Below are positions 23,872-23,895 of a stretch of 23,895 nt of DNA, one piece after another (positions within the stretch are counted from its first letter, which is position 1; each line of letters starts with the position of its first letter). Under the pieces are notes generated by a model. It was not told the DNA's origin. It was given only the letters and a program-made list of their open reading frames with translations, and did no database searches. The stretch spans positions 1 to 23,895 of the forward strand of contig BDIP01000244.1 of the NCBI GenBank assembly GCA_003568945.1. Direction: 5' to 3'. Source of the stretch: Kipferlia bialata. Taxonomy: Eukaryota; Fornicata. Made by a program: the position numbers and the translations under genes.

Positions 23872-23895
23872 GCTCTTACTGGCCATCCTCACAGC
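22695..23895 (+). CDS. Atg22/UMF1-type major facilitator, partial at both ends
   Basis: MFS transporter of the vacuole-effluxer (Atg22-like/UMF1) family, which exports amino acids from vacuoles in fungi. Exons 22695-22759, 23232-23308 and 23676-23754 join in phase to read (S)FATTVLAAFFPIFLSDYW then APEGVDSTTYLAYSTSV then TNALVAVMSPIMGTISDHYR then SKKLLLAILTACGVLSCLG. This matches the family's YDWANSAFATTVxxxFFPIFF, xGVDSTxxLxYxxS and APxxGxxxDxxxxKK order, covering the first two to three membrane segments. The last exon ends in a GTATGT donor, so the gene continues past the window. The preceding YDWAN exon is missing. Every exon here is flanked by echoes of its own ends. Confidence 0.82.
22770..22807. 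repeat. CT microsatellite in Atg22-like gene
   Basis: About 18 CT units directly after a donor site. A second CT tract lies at 22913-22938 and AT tracts at 23321-23346 and 23830-23866, each between an exon and its echo. Confidence 0.93.
22867..22906 (+). repeat. Exon-end echo of exon 22695-22759 (donor side)
   Basis: Copy encoding FFPIFLSDYWAPEG with its own GTATGT donor. One silent difference (CTC/CTG). Confidence 0.88.
22964..22996 (+). repeat. Degenerate second donor-side echo of exon 22695-22759
   Basis: CTGTCAGATCAGCAGCTGGG resembles the exon end only loosely, but the following GGTAAGAGTCTATCT is identical to the true donor and the start of its intron at 22758-22772. Confidence 0.55.
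23102..23139 (+). repeat. Exon-end echo of exon 23232-23308 (acceptor side)
   Basis: Copy encoding GVDSTTYLAYSTS behind a CCCCCAG acceptor. Four differences, all silent (GGC/GGA, GCC/GCA, TAC/TAT, TCT/TCC). Confidence 0.9.
23375..23410 (+). repeat. Exon-end echo of exon 23232-23308 (donor side)
   Basis: Copy encoding TNALVAVMSPIM with its own GTATGT donor. Two differences, both silent (GCA/GCT, GTA/GTC). Confidence 0.9.
23587..23616 (+). repeat. Exon-end echo of exon 23676-23754 (acceptor side)
   Basis: Copy encoding CTISDHYRSK (exon: GTISDHYRSK) behind a CACCAG acceptor. Two silent changes and one replacement. Confidence 0.87.
23868..23895 (+). repeat. Exon-interior/donor-side echo of exon 23676-23754, cut by window end
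   Basis: Identical copy of AGAAGCTCTTACTGGCC and the following bases, starting straight out of an AT microsatellite and running off the window. Confidence 0.85.

Overview
This window is nuclear DNA from an intron-rich unicellular eukaryote. Genes are split by GT-AG introns. Stops are of all three kinds: TAG (ABC transporter, TRM6, UBA-like), TAA (coiled-coil, Y14, FCP1-like) and TGA (RhoGDI, MLH1), so the standard code applies. Introns and flanks are full of CT/GA and AT microsatellites. The style fits a free-living metamonad of the fornicate group (Kipferlia-like). That assignment is an inference from gene structure and composition, not a match I could run.

Layout. (1) 54-6063, minus strand: the C-terminal half (TMD2-NBD2) of an ABCC/MRP transporter in 23 small exons whose reading phases join without a break (603 codons plus stop). 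(2) 6245-6320: poly-C block. (3) 6373-8016, plus: TRM6/GCD10, the non-catalytic subunit of the tRNA m1A58 methyltransferase, lacking its 5' part. (4) 8161-10913, minus: 897-residue coiled-coil protein. (5) 11140-11677, plus: Y14/RBM8A, a core exon-junction-complex protein. (6) 11880-13458, minus: protein with a UBA/CUE-like N-terminus and a low-complexity tail. (7) 13596-14575, plus: RhoGDI. (8) 14951-16168, plus: FCP1/SCP-type HAD phosphatase with an N-terminal sequence matching a PCNA-binding PIP degron. (9) about 1.1 kb without a recognised gene. (10) 17255-19809, minus: MLH1, lacking its first ~34 residues. (11) 19852-19917: poly-G block. (12) 19926-21768, minus: secreted gamma-glutamyl hydrolase, lacking its C-terminus. 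(13) 22149-22222, plus: possible orphan first exon, then a poly-C block at 22264-22318. (14) 22695 to the window end, plus: Atg22/UMF1-type major facilitator, partial.

Two patterns stand out. First, in both membrane-transporter genes (1 and 14), and in no other gene here, introns contain echoes of the adjacent exon ends. Each echo is a 16-45 nt fragment that keeps the outer splice site but lacks the exon interior. The echoes differ from the true exons mostly at silent positions (my hand count is about 30 silent to 7 replacing codons), so they derive from a second functional coding copy. Second, each of the three poly-C/G blocks lies exactly where gene parts are missing, and in each the C-rich strand is the sense strand of the gene whose 5' part is lost. 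Together these suggest that the window is several pieces joined across C-rich introns that could not be sequenced, with allele or paralogue fragments laid side by side in the two transporters. Genuine tandem exon-end duplication is the alternative.

Functionally the complete genes are housekeeping: RNA modification (TRM6), mRNA surveillance and splicing memory (Y14), Rho signalling (RhoGDI), DNA mismatch repair (MLH1), a putative PCNA-linked phosphatase, folate polyglutamate turnover (GGH) and transport. Several pairs are divergent with short shared promoters. No mobile element, CRISPR array, rRNA or tRNA was recognised.
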